Assembly (NCBI GenBank): GCA_949743955.1
Contig: CATJVQ010000026.1
Coordinates: forward strand, 1 to 64,000
Length of the DNA: 64,000 bases
Source of the DNA: an uncultured Oscillospiraceae bacterium
Lineage (GTDB): Bacteria > Bacillota > Clostridia > Oscillospirales > Ruminococcaceae
Reading direction: 5' to 3'
Shown: positions 26,623-36,694 of the stretch, in pieces
Numbering within the stretch: the first letter of the stretch is position 1
Layout: each line of letters opens with the position of its first letter
Program-made: the position numbers and the translations under genes
The notes under the pieces: model-generated
Told to the model about the DNA's origin: nothing
The model's input: only the letters and a program-made list of their open reading frames with translations
Databases searched by the model: none

Positions 26623-27225
26623 ACAGTCAAGGGAGAGATAAAGAAAGAAACAAATCACCATCCGAGGCGGTATAGGAAAGCCGGATGGGTAGCGAAAGGG
26701 GTGGTTCCGATGTACGTGGAAGAAGAGACAATACCGTTTTCGGTTCCGCCGGTAATTGCCTGATTTGGTAAGCTGTTTTTGTCAGGGAATATGTTTCGAT
26801 TCTTATTGCAGAGCGGATATACAAACGCATTCGACAAGAGACGAACTCGTGCAGGGTGATTTCCATTCAAAATGGAGCTTCCGGATACAGAGTAAACGTT
26901 CAGTCAATGGAAGCAATTAGCGATGCAATCAAAAATCCTATCATTCCTTTACGTTTTGAGTGGACTTGACCACAGAGGATACGAACAGGCGCTCAGAATT
27001 GGCGGAAATCGAAAACGAAACGGGTATTTTCACAGGAAATCCGGCAAATGGGTCCGGAAAGTGGAAAGCCGTTATTCCCCATAGCGTTTGCATAGATGGG
27101 CCTGCCGCAAGACTCACGGCAGTTTCGGGAGGGCTGTAAGATGGGAATCTGTTTTGCGGCGTACCCACACGAAAACTGAATAGGATAAATCATCCGGAAT
27201 CGTAATGGTTCCGGATGATTTTTAT
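26623..27225 (+). ncRNA. Candidate large structured non-coding RNA (about 600 nt)
   Basis: A self-contained unit with consensus promoter and strong intrinsic terminator, but no reading frame longer than about 66 codons and none with a convincing start. Near the 5' end AATCACC pairs with GGTGGTT around an inner CCATCCG / CGGATGG stem. Further stems include ACCG-TTTT-CGGT, CCTGA / TCAGG, CCCAT / ATGGG and CCGCAA / TTGCGG. Size, isolation and structure resemble the large ornate RNAs, especially OLE (about 610 nt in Clostridia and Bacilli); this identification is a hypothesis. Against it, two stretches (26787-26965, 26968-27139) are open in different frames and look protein-like, so a decayed gene is possible. 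Base composition is AT-richer than neighbouring genes. Confidence 0.6.
27187..27224 (+). terminator. Terminator of the ~600-nt RNA
   Basis: A 12-bp perfect stem AATCATCCGGAA / TTCCGGATGATT with a nine-base loop, then TTTTATTT. It ends at the stop codon of the convergent spoIVFB-like gene. Confidence 0.92.
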
Positions 27226-27797
27226 TTCCCCTTCCCCTCCCCGGCCAGCATGACGGCCAGATATACCGCGCAGACCAGCAGTGTAAAGTTCTGGTAGACG
27301 GCGCAGAGCACACAGGCCGCCGCCCCCACGGCGGCCAGCGTCAGGACAGCTGCCCACCGCAGGACGCGCGCGGCCCCTGGGGAAGTGAAAATTTCCCGTA
27401 CAGCGTTCCCGCCGTCGAGCGGCGGGATGGGAGCAAGCTGGAACAGTCCGACACCGAGCTGAAACACGCCGAAAGCCGAGGATGCATCAATAAGCAGCGC
27501 GGCGCTCCCCAGGATGAGATTGCACACCGGCGCACACAGGTAAACGGCGGCCCGCTCCCTGCATGAGAGGGCGGAGAGGTCCGCGTCGATGCGCGCTCCA
27601 TACAGGCGCAGCTCAACCGCCCGTATGTGCGCGCCGAAAAGCGCCATCGCCGCCAGATGTGCGCCCTCGTGCAGGGCGATGACACACAGGAACGGCGGAA
27701 CTAGGAAGCTGTGATCCAGCAGTGTAAAGAGTGCGAGCCCCGCCAGAAACCAGAACGATACATACAGGCGGACGCCCCCGATATGCCCCCCTCTCAA
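27222..27797 (-). CDS. spoIVFB: SpoIVFB-like site-2 intramembrane metalloprotease
   Basis: A 191-residue M50 protease with about five membrane helices. The zinc motif is HEGAH (about residue 43-47) and the second conserved motif is PIPPLDGGNAVRE (about 125-137). In sporulation SpoIVFB cleaves pro-sigma-K in the mother cell. The neighbouring upstream gene encodes an M23 protein in the place of SpoIVFA, and the two overlap by four bases (ATGA), which supports this role over a generic S2P. The C-terminal CBS domain of longer SpoIVFB proteins is absent, so this is a short form. Confidence 0.82.
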   Translation of the reverse strand: MRGGHIGGVRLYVSFWFLAGLALFTLLDHSFLVPPFLCVIALHEGAHLAAMALFGAHIRAVELRLYGARIDADLSALSCRERAAVYLCAPVCNLILGSAALLIDASSAFGVFQLGVGLFQLAPIPPLDGGNAVREIFTSPGAARVLRWAAVLTLAAVGAAACVLCAVYQNFTLLVCAVYLAVMLAGEGKGK

Positions 27798-28624
27798 AGG
27801 AGCTGGACGAGCGGGTCACAGGAGAGTGTATCCCGCCTGATCTCAAAGTGGAGGTGCGGGCCAGTCGCATACCCCGTACTGCCGACAAGCGCCACCCTCT
27901 CCCCCTGCCGGATGTGTTCTCCCGCCCGCGCTATCGTCTCCTCACAGTGGCAGTAGAATGTCTGGAGGCCGTTTTCGTGGTCAACCAGGACATAGTTGCC
28001 GTAGCTTTCGCTGTGCCCCACGTCCCCCACCACGCCGGGGAGAGCGGCATAGATGACGCTTCCCGCGGGCGCGGCGATATCCAGCCCCGTGTGGAAGTCC
28101 TCCGCCCCCGGCGCGAGCGGGTTTTCCCGCCAGCCGAAGCGGGAGGTCACCTCCCCCGTGAGCGGGGCGCGCGGCTTGGCGCTCAGCAGCAGCGGCGAAA
28201 CGTCCACTCCCCGCGGCACCCCTCCCATCGCCGGATCAGCATCCCCGGAGGCGCCGAGGGTCGCGGGATAGTCCGGCTTCCCGATGCCGAAGCGGGCGAG
28301 GAAGCCCGTCACAGGGCTGATGTCGATGCCGAAGCGTTCGCGCAGGATGAGCTCCAAATCCCATTCGGCGGGGGACAGGGAGGAAAAAAGTTCATCCGCC
28401 ATGCTCTCATTTCCGGTCAATACGTCCTCCCCTATCCGGCGCACTGTCTCAAACACGTCGGGGAAAAAAAGCCGGCTTATCCACACCGCTCCGATGAGGA
28501 GAGCTGTCAGGAGAATCTGCAGGGTCATGTAATCGCTCTGCCTCTGCACGTCTTCCCCGCCGCGCACGTCCCGGCCGCGCCGTCCATCCCGTTGAGTTAC
28601 ACCTTGTGTGACACGTTGCGCCAT
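27794..28624 (-). CDS. M23 (LytM) peptidase-domain membrane protein, SpoIVFA-like
   Basis: A 276-residue protein with a basic N-terminus, one membrane helix (about 33-52), a linker of about 90 residues, then a C-terminal LytM/M23 domain. Zinc ligands look complete: FHTGLDIAAP (His and Asp), QTFYCHCEE and GPHLHFEI. In B. subtilis SpoIVFA has a related domain that regulates SpoIVFB and is not active; here the active-site residues are kept, so it might still cut peptidoglycan. Operon position before the SpoIVFB-like gene suggests the regulatory partner. A later start at residue 33 would remove the N-terminal tail. Confidence 0.75.
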   Translation of the reverse strand: MAQRVTQGVTQRDGRRGRDVRGGEDVQRQSDYMTLQILLTALLIGAVWISRLFFPDVFETVRRIGEDVLTGNESMADELFSSLSPAEWDLELILRERFGIDISPVTGFLARFGIGKPDYPATLGASGDADPAMGGVPRGVDVSPLLLSAKPRAPLTGEVTSRFGWRENPLAPGAEDFHTGLDIAAPAGSVIYAALPGVVGDVGHSESYGNYVLVDHENGLQTFYCHCEETIARAGEHIRQGERVALVGSTGYATGPHLHFEIRRDTLSCDPLVQLL

Positions 28625-28814
28625 TCAAGCCGCCCCCTGTTTGTCCGTTCTGTCCACAGCGTATGCTCAGGAGAGAAAAAACATACCGACGAATGGACGG
28701 GTGTGCCCGGCGGAGGATACCGGAGAAAAGCAGAGAAAAGCAGAACTATTGGCGGGAAAAATCCGAATTTGTTCTGAAAAATCGCGATCATTGCAGATAA
28801 ATGGCAGAAAATCA

Positions 28815-28842
28815 TTGACAAACAGAATTTTTCTGCTATAGT
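28815..28842 (+). promoter_or_regulatory. Promoter of potABCD
   Basis: TTGACA (28815-28820), 16-bp spacer, TATAGT (28837-28842) with TG of an extended -10. It lies 80 bases before the potA ATG. Confidence 0.75.
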
Positions 28843-28921
28843 GATTATCGTGTGTTCCCCTTCAGAAGGGTGCTGCGGAGGGGGCGCGGAAACAGGAAAA
28901 AGGAGGAAGGATAGGCCAACT

Positions 28922-29971
28922 ATGAAAGATGTTCTGATTGACCTGCGCGACCTGGTTGTGGAATACGACGGGGAGCGCGTGCTCAACGGTCTGAGCCTGC
29001 AAATCCGCGACAAGGAATTCGTCACATTCCTGGGTCCTTCGGGCTGCGGAAAGACAACCACACTGCGGATCATCGGCGGCTTTATCGAGCCGGTGAGCGG
29101 AGACGTTTTCTTTGACGGAAAACGCATCAACAGCCTCCCGCCCTATAAGCGTGCGGTGAACACAGTCTTCCAGCGCTATGCGCTCTTTCCGCATCTGAAC
29201 GTCTATGAAAACGTAGCGTTCGGGTTAAAGGTGAAGCGCCTGCCGGAGAAGGAAGTCCACTCGCGCGTGGAGGAGATGCTTGAGATGGTGGGGCTGCGCG
29301 GATATGAGCGGCGCGGTGTCGCGCAGCTCTCAGGCGGGCAGCAGCAGCGTGTCGCCATCGCCAGGGCGCTGGTGAATACCCCCCGTGTCCTGCTTCTGGA
29401 CGAGCCGCTCGGTGCGCTCGACCTCAAACTGCGCAAGGAGATGCAGACCGAGCTCAAGCGCTACCAGCAGCAGATGGAGATCACCTTCATCTACGTCACG
29501 CACGACCAGGAGGAAGCGCTCACCATGTCCGACCGGGTGATCGTCATGCGCGACGGGGAAATCCAGCAGGAGGGCACGCCGCAGGACATCTATAACGAGC
29601 CTATCAACGCCTTTGTGGCCGATTTCATCGGCGAGAGCAATATTATCGACGGGGTGATGCTGCACGACTTCCTTGTCGAGTTCGCGGGCGTGCGGTTCGA
29701 CTGCGTGGACAAGGGCTTCGGAGAGATGCAGCTTGTCGACGTGGTCGTGCGCCCGGAGGATATCCGGGTAGTCTCCCCCGGCGAGGGGAAGCTGACAGGC
29801 GTGGTCGAGAGCGTCATCTTCAAGGGTGTCCACTATGAAATCATGGTTGACGCGCACGGCTATCACTGGAAGATCCATTCCACCCTTCCGCAGGAGGTGG
29901 GCAGCTTTATCGGCATGACCGTTGCCCCCGGGGACATCCAGATCATGCACCGGATGGAGGCGGGGGAATGA
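28922..29971 (+). CDS. potA: Spermidine/putrescine ABC transporter ATPase
   Basis: ATP-binding subunit of a polyamine importer, 349 residues. It has Walker [10 protein letters not shown] (about 38-46), Q-loop region, signature [15 protein letters not shown] near residue 136, Walker [13 protein letters not shown], and a C-terminal TOBE domain ([13 protein letters not shown] near 277). The ATG at 28922 is chosen because the [17 protein letters not shown] start matches PotA; an upstream in-frame ATG at 28841 lies in the promoter. It overlaps potB by four bases. Confidence 0.95.
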   Translation: MKDVLIDLRDLVVEYDGERVLNGLSLQIRDKEFVTFLGPSGCGKTTTLRIIGGFIEPVSGDVFFDGKRINSLPPYKRAVNTVFQRYALFPHLNVYENVAFGLKVKRLPEKEVHSRVEEMLEMVGLRGYERRGVAQLSGGQQQRVAIARALVNTPRVLLLDEPLGALDLKLRKEMQTELKRYQQQMEITFIYVTHDQEEALTMSDRVIVMRDGEIQQEGTPQDIYNEPINAFVADFIGESNIIDGVMLHDFLVEFAGVRFDCVDKGFGEMQLVDVVVRPEDIRVVSPGEGKLTGVVESVIFKGVHYEIMVDAHGYHWKIHSTLPQEVGSFIGMTVAPGDIQIMHRMEAGE

Positions 29972-30789
29972 AGCTACATACCCGACTGGCGAGCGTGCCA
30001 TACCTCTTGTGGGTGGTGGTGTTCACCATCATCCCGCTGCTGCTCATCATCGTTTTCGCTTTCACCGGAACCGACGGCGGCTTCACCATCGAAAACATCT
30101 CCGCTGTCGGGCGGTATACGGATGTCATCATGAAATCCATCTGGCTGGCCGCTATCGCGACGGGGGTGAGCCTCTTTCTCGGATATCCGCTAGCCTATAT
30201 CATCTCGCGGCACAGCGCCCGGCAGCAGAACGTGTCGCTCATGCTCATCATGCTGCCAATGTGGATGAGCTTTCTCCTGCGCACCTTCGCTTGGATGACG
30301 CTGCTCGAAAAGACAGGCGTCATCAACCGCCTGTTGGGGCTCGCCGGGCTCGGGCCGTTTGAACTCATCAACACCTCGGGGGCGGTCGTGCTGGGGATGG
30401 TATATAACTATCTGCCGTTCATGATCCTGCCCTTACACTCGGTCATGGTGAAAATCGACGCTTCCGTCATTGAGGCGGCGCAGGATCTGGGTGCGAGCCC
30501 GCTGCGGGTCTTCTTCAAGGTGGTGCTTCCGCTCTCGATGCCGGGCATCTCGAGCGGGATCACAATGGTGTTCGTCCCAGCGGTGAGCACGTTCATCATC
30601 TCCCGCATGCTCGGCGGCGGCTCAAACCTGATGATCGGCGATCTCATCGACATGCAGTTTTTGGGCAACGCCTATAACCCGCACCTAGGCAGCGCCATCT
30701 CGCTGGTGCTGATGGTGATCATCCTCCTGTGCATGAGCATCATGAACCAGTTTGACGACGATGTCGACGTTGAGGGGGTGCTCCGGTGA
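29968..30789 (+). CDS. potB: Polyamine ABC transporter permease PotB
   Basis: A 273-residue inner-membrane permease with six predicted helices. The EAA motif is seen in [20 protein letters not shown] (about 167-186), the contact site for the ATPase. The N-terminus [18 protein letters not shown] is typical of PotB. Start ATGA overlaps potA, and the end overlaps potC by four bases (GTGA). Confidence 0.94.
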   Translation: MKLHTRLASVPYLLWVVVFTIIPLLLIIVFAFTGTDGGFTIENISAVGRYTDVIMKSIWLAAIATGVSLFLGYPLAYIISRHSARQQNVSLMLIMLPMWMSFLLRTFAWMTLLEKTGVINRLLGLAGLGPFELINTSGAVVLGMVYNYLPFMILPLHSVMVKIDASVIEAAQDLGASPLRVFFKVVLPLSMPGISSGITMVFVPAVSTFIISRMLGGGSNLMIGDLIDMQFLGNAYNPHLGSAISLVLMVIILLCMSIMNQFDDDVDVEGVLR

Positions 30790-31607
30790 AACGAAAATCT
30801 TCCGCGCTCTCCCGCATCTACACGGCTGTCATCATGGCGTTTCTCTACATGCCCATTCTGGTGCTCATTGTGCTGTCCTTCAACCAGAACAAATCACGCG
30901 GCGCGTGGACCGGCTTCACCTTCGACTGGTACCGCAAGCTCTTCACGAACCGCCTCATCCTGGGCGCCTTTGTGAACACGATGATCGTGGCGCTCGTCTC
31001 GTCTGTTGCGGCCACCCTTATCGGCACGGCCGCGGCGCTGGGCATCCACACCATGAACAAGTGGATGAAAAAGGCCGTGCGGATGCTGACGTATATCCCG
31101 ATTATGTCGCCGGAAATCATCATGGGCGTGTCGCTGATGCTGCTGTTCGTCTTCGTGCGCACGGAGCTGGGTGTCCCGCTTGAGCTCGGACTGCTGACGC
31201 TCATCCTCTCGCACATCACCTTTAACATCCCCTATGTCATTTTCAACGTCCTCCCCAAGCTGCGCCAGATGGACAGCTACGCCTATGACGCCGCGCTGGA
31301 TCTCGGCTGCAACCCGTGGCAGGCGTTTTACAAGGTGATCCTGCCCGAGATCATGCCCGGCATCACGGCCGGTTTCCTGATGGCCGTGACCTATTCGCTC
31401 GACGATTTCGTCATCAGCTACTTCACCGCCGGGCCAACATCCCAGACCCTGCCTCTGGCTATATGGGGACAGCTTCGCAGGCGCGTCTCGCCGGAAATGA
31501 ACGCGCTGTCCACGATCATCTTCGTCGTGGTGCTCGTGCTGCTGCTCGTGAGCAACCTCTCGTCCATGCGCCGCGAACGCCGCGGGAGAAAGGCGGTGCG
31601 GCTGTGA
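30786..31607 (+). CDS. potC: Polyamine ABC transporter permease PotC
   Basis: A 273-residue second permease of the importer with six helices. The motif SYAYDAALDLGCNPWQAFYK (about 163-182) is the EAA loop, and SLDDFVISYFTAGP is a PotC hallmark. It starts at a GTG overlapping the potB stop and ends overlapping potD (GTGA), so all four genes are translationally coupled. Confidence 0.94.
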   Translation: MKRKSSALSRIYTAVIMAFLYMPILVLIVLSFNQNKSRGAWTGFTFDWYRKLFTNRLILGAFVNTMIVALVSSVAATLIGTAAALGIHTMNKWMKKAVRMLTYIPIMSPEIIMGVSLMLLFVFVRTELGVPLELGLLTLILSHITFNIPYVIFNVLPKLRQMDSYAYDAALDLGCNPWQAFYKVILPEIMPGITAGFLMAVTYSLDDFVISYFTAGPTSQTLPLAIWGQLRRRVSPEMNALSTIIFVVVLVLLLVSNLSSMRRERRGRKAVRL

Positions 31608-32818
31608 AAAAGTTATTTCGCCTGCTGGCTGTGTGTACATTTTGTATGGTTATGTTCGCCGCCCCCGCCGGCGCGGAGGAGGCCGAATTCGATGAGGCGT
31701 ACTACGGGCGCTTCCGCGGCGCGGGCATTTCCATCAACGTCTTCAACTGGGGCGAGTATATCTCCGACGGAAGCGACGATTCCCTCGACGTCAACGCGGC
31801 GTTCGAGGAGGTGACAGGCATCACCGTCAACTATGCCACATTCGCCACCAACGAGGAGCTCTATTCCAAGCTCAAGGGCGGCGGCGCGCGGTACGATGTC
31901 ATTATCCCGTCCGACTACATGATAGCGCGCATGATCCGCGAGGATATGCTCGAGCCTCTCGATTTTTCCAATCTCCCCGCCTTCGCCAATATCGACGAAA
32001 AGTATCTCGATCCCGAATACGATCCGGGAAACCTCTATTCCGTGCCGTATACGGCCGGAACGGTGGGCATCATCTACAATACCGGCAGTGTGGACGAACC
32101 GGTGGACAGCTGGGGGATCCTGTGGGACGAACGGTACACCGGGGACATGCTGATGTTCTCCAATTCGCGCGACGCATTCGGCATCGCGGAAAAGTATCTG
32201 GGATACTCCTTAAACGCGACGGATCCGAACGAGCTGCGGGCGTGCGCGGAGCTTTTAAAGGGCCAGAAGCCGCTTGTGCAGGCGTATGTTATGGACGAGA
32301 TCTTCGACAAGATGGTCGCCGGGGAAGCCGCTATCGCGCCCTACTATGCGGGCGACTATCTGACGATGTCCGAGTCGAATGCGGATCTGGCGTTCGCCAT
32401 CCCGAAGGAGGGAACCAACCTCTTTGTGGACGCTATCTGCATCCCGAAGGGGGCGCAGCAGAAGGAAGCGGCGGAGATGTACATCAACTTCCTCTGCGAA
32501 GGGCGTGTCGCTGCGGATAATATCACTTATATCGGGTATTCCACGCCGAACCAAGCGGCCTTTGCTCTGCTCGACGAGGAGATACAGAATAACCCTGTCA
32601 GCTATCCGCCCGACGAACTGCTCGAAAACACCGAACCTTTTCTGGCGCTCGACGAAGAGACCGGCCGGCTGATGGATCAGCTCTGGACGGAAGTCCTCAC
32701 CACCGATCAAAGCTACAACAAATGGCTGATGCCGGTGTTTCTGATTGTGGCGGTAGCGTTCTCCATCGGGATCACGATCGCGCGCCGGCGGCGGAAAATA
32801 CGGGATACGCTGCGGTAA
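31604..32818 (+). CDS. potD: Polyamine-binding protein PotD with C-terminal membrane anchor
   Basis: Extracellular solute-binding subunit of the importer, 404 residues. Starts at a GTG within the potC stop. Residues 1-24 form a signal peptide (CTFCMVMFAAPAGAEE) without a convincing lipobox. The body has PotD features such as INVFNWGEYISDGSDD and YDVIIPSDYMIARM. Unusually, residues about 374-392 (PVFLIVAVAFSIGITIA) form a membrane helix followed by RRRRK. The protein is thus probably held in the membrane by its C-terminus rather than by an N-terminal lipid, an inference from hydrophobicity. Confidence 0.9.
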   Translation: MKKLFRLLAVCTFCMVMFAAPAGAEEAEFDEAYYGRFRGAGISINVFNWGEYISDGSDDSLDVNAAFEEVTGITVNYATFATNEELYSKLKGGGARYDVIIPSDYMIARMIREDMLEPLDFSNLPAFANIDEKYLDPEYDPGNLYSVPYTAGTVGIIYNTGSVDEPVDSWGILWDERYTGDMLMFSNSRDAFGIAEKYLGYSLNATDPNELRACAELLKGQKPLVQAYVMDEIFDKMVAGEAAIAPYYAGDYLTMSESNADLAFAIPKEGTNLFVDAICIPKGAQQKEAAEMYINFLCEGRVAADNITYIGYSTPNQAAFALLDEEIQNNPVSYPPDELLENTEPFLALDEETGRLMDQLWTEVLTTDQSYNKWLMPVFLIVAVAFSIGITIARRRRKIRDTLR

Positions 32819-32856
32819 GCGCGCCCCATCTGCAAAACGATAAGGAGATGTCCCCT

Positions 32857-33474
32857 ATGCTGGAAGAAATCCGAAACATTGTGTTTGACGTTGGAAACGT
32901 CCTGCTTAGCTACAATCCGATGCGCACGCTGCGCGCCAAATTCGGCAGCGAGGACGTGTGCCGCACGGTCTACGACGCTCTTTTCCTTGCCCCGGAGTGG
33001 CCGCTCGCCGATGAGGGGCTCGTCACTGAGGAGGAACAGCTCGCCGCCGCCATCCGGCGCGCGCCGCAGTATGAAAGGGAAATCCGCTGGATCTTTGCGG
33101 AGTGGCACCTGGACTTACCGGAGATCGAAGGCATGCCGGAGCTGGTGAAGGCGCTTAAAGCGAATGGATTCGGCATCTATGTGCTCTCCAACTTTGCCCA
33201 GCGCTTTTACCAGATAAAGGATCACGGCGCGCTCTTCTCCCTGGCCGACGGGATTCTCATTTCGTCCGATGACAAGCTGGTCAAGCCCGACCGCGCTATC
33301 TATGAGCTTCTGCTCTCACGTTTCTCCCTGCGCGCAGAGGAATGCCTTTTTATCGACGATCTGCCCGCCAATATCGACGGTGCCCGCACCGCAGGCTTAC
33401 ACGGCCATGCCTTTACCGGCTGCGCGGAGCTGAGCGCGTGGCTCGCACAGGAGGGCGTTTTCCCCCGGAAGTAA
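32857..33474 (+). CDS. HAD-family phosphatase (YihX-like)
   Basis: A 205-residue HAD hydrolase. Motif I is IVFDVGNVLLSYNP (nucleophile Asp near residue 9), motif II VLSNF, motif III lysine in KPDRAIYELL, and motif IV FIDDLPANIDGA. The form DVGNVL rather than DxDGTL points to the YihX/sEH-like group, which includes glucose-1-phosphate phosphatases. AAGGAG stands before the ATG. It follows potD by 38 bases and ends at a strong terminator, so it may be the last gene of the pot transcript. Confidence 0.85.
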   Translation: MLEEIRNIVFDVGNVLLSYNPMRTLRAKFGSEDVCRTVYDALFLAPEWPLADEGLVTEEEQLAAAIRRAPQYEREIRWIFAEWHLDLPEIEGMPELVKALKANGFGIYVLSNFAQRFYQIKDHGALFSLADGILISSDDKLVKPDRAIYELLLSRFSLRAEECLFIDDLPANIDGARTAGLHGHAFTGCAELSAWLAQEGVFPRK

Positions 33475-33504
33475 TCTTCTATGACTGTTTATCGGATCAG
33501 CAAA

Positions 33505-33563
33505 AAACAGCCGCTGTGTTCCGTCTTCGCAGGTGAAGCCGGATTTCAGCGGCTGTTTCTTTT
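33505..33563. terminator. Terminator between the HAD gene and a convergent gene
   Basis: A 12-bp stem AAACAGCCGCTG / CAGCGGCTGTTT with a 30-base loop, then CTTTTAT. The minus-strand side reads into AAACAGCC...GCTGTTTTTTGC, so it can serve both directions. Confidence 0.8.
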
Positions 33564-33996
33564 ATAGAAAGCGGCGGATATCGACGACCAGTTTTTCTTC
33601 AAGATTTATCAGCCGTTTCGCAATATCCTTCGTTTTCTCATCGGCGGCCTCGTATTGATTCAGATATTGATTGAGAGATTTTACCCCCATATTACAACCG
33701 TCGGTCATTAAACCGGCGATTGTTTTGTCTGATTCATTCATGGTCAACTTCATATTCGTCTTGAGCCACGACATACTCTTTGCCATCGGATTAGGTTCTT
33801 TTCCGTCGTCATGGTAGGTCTCCAAAAGGAACTGAATTTCTTCTTTCAGCTTCTCATGCTCGTTTTTACAGTCCGCAAGGTATTTTCGGAATGTCTCGTC
33901 ATACACATAATCCAGAACATCGCCAATGGAGGCGGTCCCCATTTTAATCCCAGCGTCACATTCCCGCAGCAGCTTAATCGTATCCGGTTCAATCAT
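33562..33996 (-). CDS. Unknown all-helical protein (144 aa)
   Basis: A complete reading frame predicted as a four-helix bundle: helices around residues 3-18, 38-62, 72-98 and 110-142. It has heptad-like hydrophobics and charged, lysine/glutamate-rich surfaces. It recalls ferritin-like stress proteins in outline but lacks an obvious di-iron ExxH pair. ATG at 33996 follows AAAGGAG by 13 bases, longer than usual. The coding sequence is more AT-rich than its neighbours, which suggests recent acquisition. I do not recognise the family. Confidence 0.7.
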   Translation of the reverse strand: MIEPDTIKLLRECDAGIKMGTASIGDVLDYVYDETFRKYLADCKNEHEKLKEEIQFLLETYHDDGKEPNPMAKSMSWLKTNMKLTMNESDKTIAGLMTDGCNMGVKSLNQYLNQYEAADEKTKDIAKRLINLEEKLVVDIRRFL

Positions 33997-34090
33997 TGAC
34001 CGTTTTCCACTCCTTTTCTCCATCATTTAAAAAAAATATCCCCCCATTGAGCCGGATTATTCTGTCCCCACCGCTCGTCCCCTTCATTAC

Positions 34091-34126
34091 AAAAAGCCCC
34101 GGCGTCCTTTTGACCGCCGGGACTTT
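34091..34126 (-). terminator. Terminator of groESL
   Basis: An 11-bp stem (AGTCCCGGCG / CGCCGGGGCT with one mismatch) and TTTTTG on the minus strand, starting 25 bases after the groEL stop. Confidence 0.8.
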
Positions 34127-34150
34127 ATCCGTTTATCTTAGCGGAAAGGC

Positions 34151-35791
<1,641 letters not shown>

Positions 35792-35819
35792 TCAAATTGT
35801 GTAGGCGTGTAGGGCTGTT

Positions 35820-36190
<371 letters not shown>

Positions 36191-36195
36191 ATACT

Positions 36196-36223
36196 ATTTT
36201 ATTGATTTTTTCGTAAAAATCAA
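36196..36223 (-). promoter_or_regulatory. groESL promoter
   Basis: TTGATT (36218-36223) and TAAAAT (36196-36201) on the minus strand with a 16-bp spacer, directly before CIRCE. Confidence 0.6.
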
Positions 36224-36298
36224 GTCCTTCCTTCCATTTTTAACAGATTGTTCAAATACTGAGAGGGATTGCCGCTTTTGCCGCCCGGCGGCTTCCAT

Positions 36299-36336
36299 AA
36301 AAAGTATGCGTCCGCAGACGCGGACGCATACTTTTT
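36299..36336. terminator. Bidirectional terminator upstream of groESL
   Basis: A 17-bp perfect stem (AAAAAGTATGCGTCCGC and its complement) with a four-base loop. T-runs are present on both strands. On the minus strand it ends the SGNH-like fragment. Confidence 0.9.
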
Positions 36337-36589
36337 ATGTTAGTTTTTTATGACGTTTTCTCATCGGGAAAGAAATCCGGCGGTTCCCACTCTTATTGAC
36401 CAATACAACAATGATATCCGGTACAAATTCATTATAATATGCCGCAAAGTCTCCTTTATAATACCGCATATCCATCCTATTACACATATTAATCAATAGA
36501 GGCAGTAACGGAGACGTGATCCTCGAAAAGGAATCTCCTATTAGCAATGCTTTCTTTTGAATCGGTGCACTTTTATTGTAAAAACGCAT
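36335..36589 (-). pseudogene. SGNH/DHHW-type protein, C-terminal fragment
   Basis: An 84-codon frame that matches only the C-terminal end of AlgJ/DHHW-like proteins: KKALLIGDSFSRITSPLLPL, then MRYYKGDFAAYYNEFVPDII. The same two elements end the full-length DHHW protein at 37.7-38.8 kb (ILLIKDSYGNCFAPFLTYL). The ATG has AGAGGGAAG upstream, so the fragment could be translated, yet about three quarters of the usual protein is absent. It is more AT-rich than the intact neighbour, so it is probably the stump of a different, diverged copy rather than a recent duplicate. Confidence 0.55.
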
Positions 36590-36661
36590 CTTCCCTCTTT
36601 AGCCATTTTTACGATGTATGAATCTATCGGATTGTATAAAATGTCTTATTCATAAGGATAC

Positions 36662-36694
36662 TCCCCCCTTCTAGCTGGGGGATTTCGTTTTTTC
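36662..36694 (+). other. Small hairpin with T-rich tail between the fragment and manA
   Basis: CCCCC-TTCTAGCT-GGGGG followed by ATTTCGTTTTTT on the plus strand. It has the outline of an intrinsic terminator, but no plus-strand gene precedes it. The CTAGCTGGGGG end recalls hairpins at the tips of IS200/IS605 elements; no transposase is present. Confidence 0.3.

Noticed and set aside
26655-26740. T-box or c-di-GMP riboswitch from the GGGGTGG and GGGTAGCG patterns
   Set aside because: The invariant neighbouring motifs of both classes are missing, and the unit ends at a terminator without a downstream regulated gene on that strand.
26623-27225. tmRNA, RNase P RNA or SRP RNA as identity of the 600-nt unit
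   Set aside because: No CCA end or tag frame, no complete RNase P conserved core (ACAGAA...GGCTTA absent) and no SRP tetraloop helix; the length is also wrong for tmRNA and SRP RNA.
36661-36694. End of an IS200/IS605 element
   Set aside because: A small CCCCC/GGGGG hairpin alone is not enough; no tnpA or tnpB sequence is nearby.
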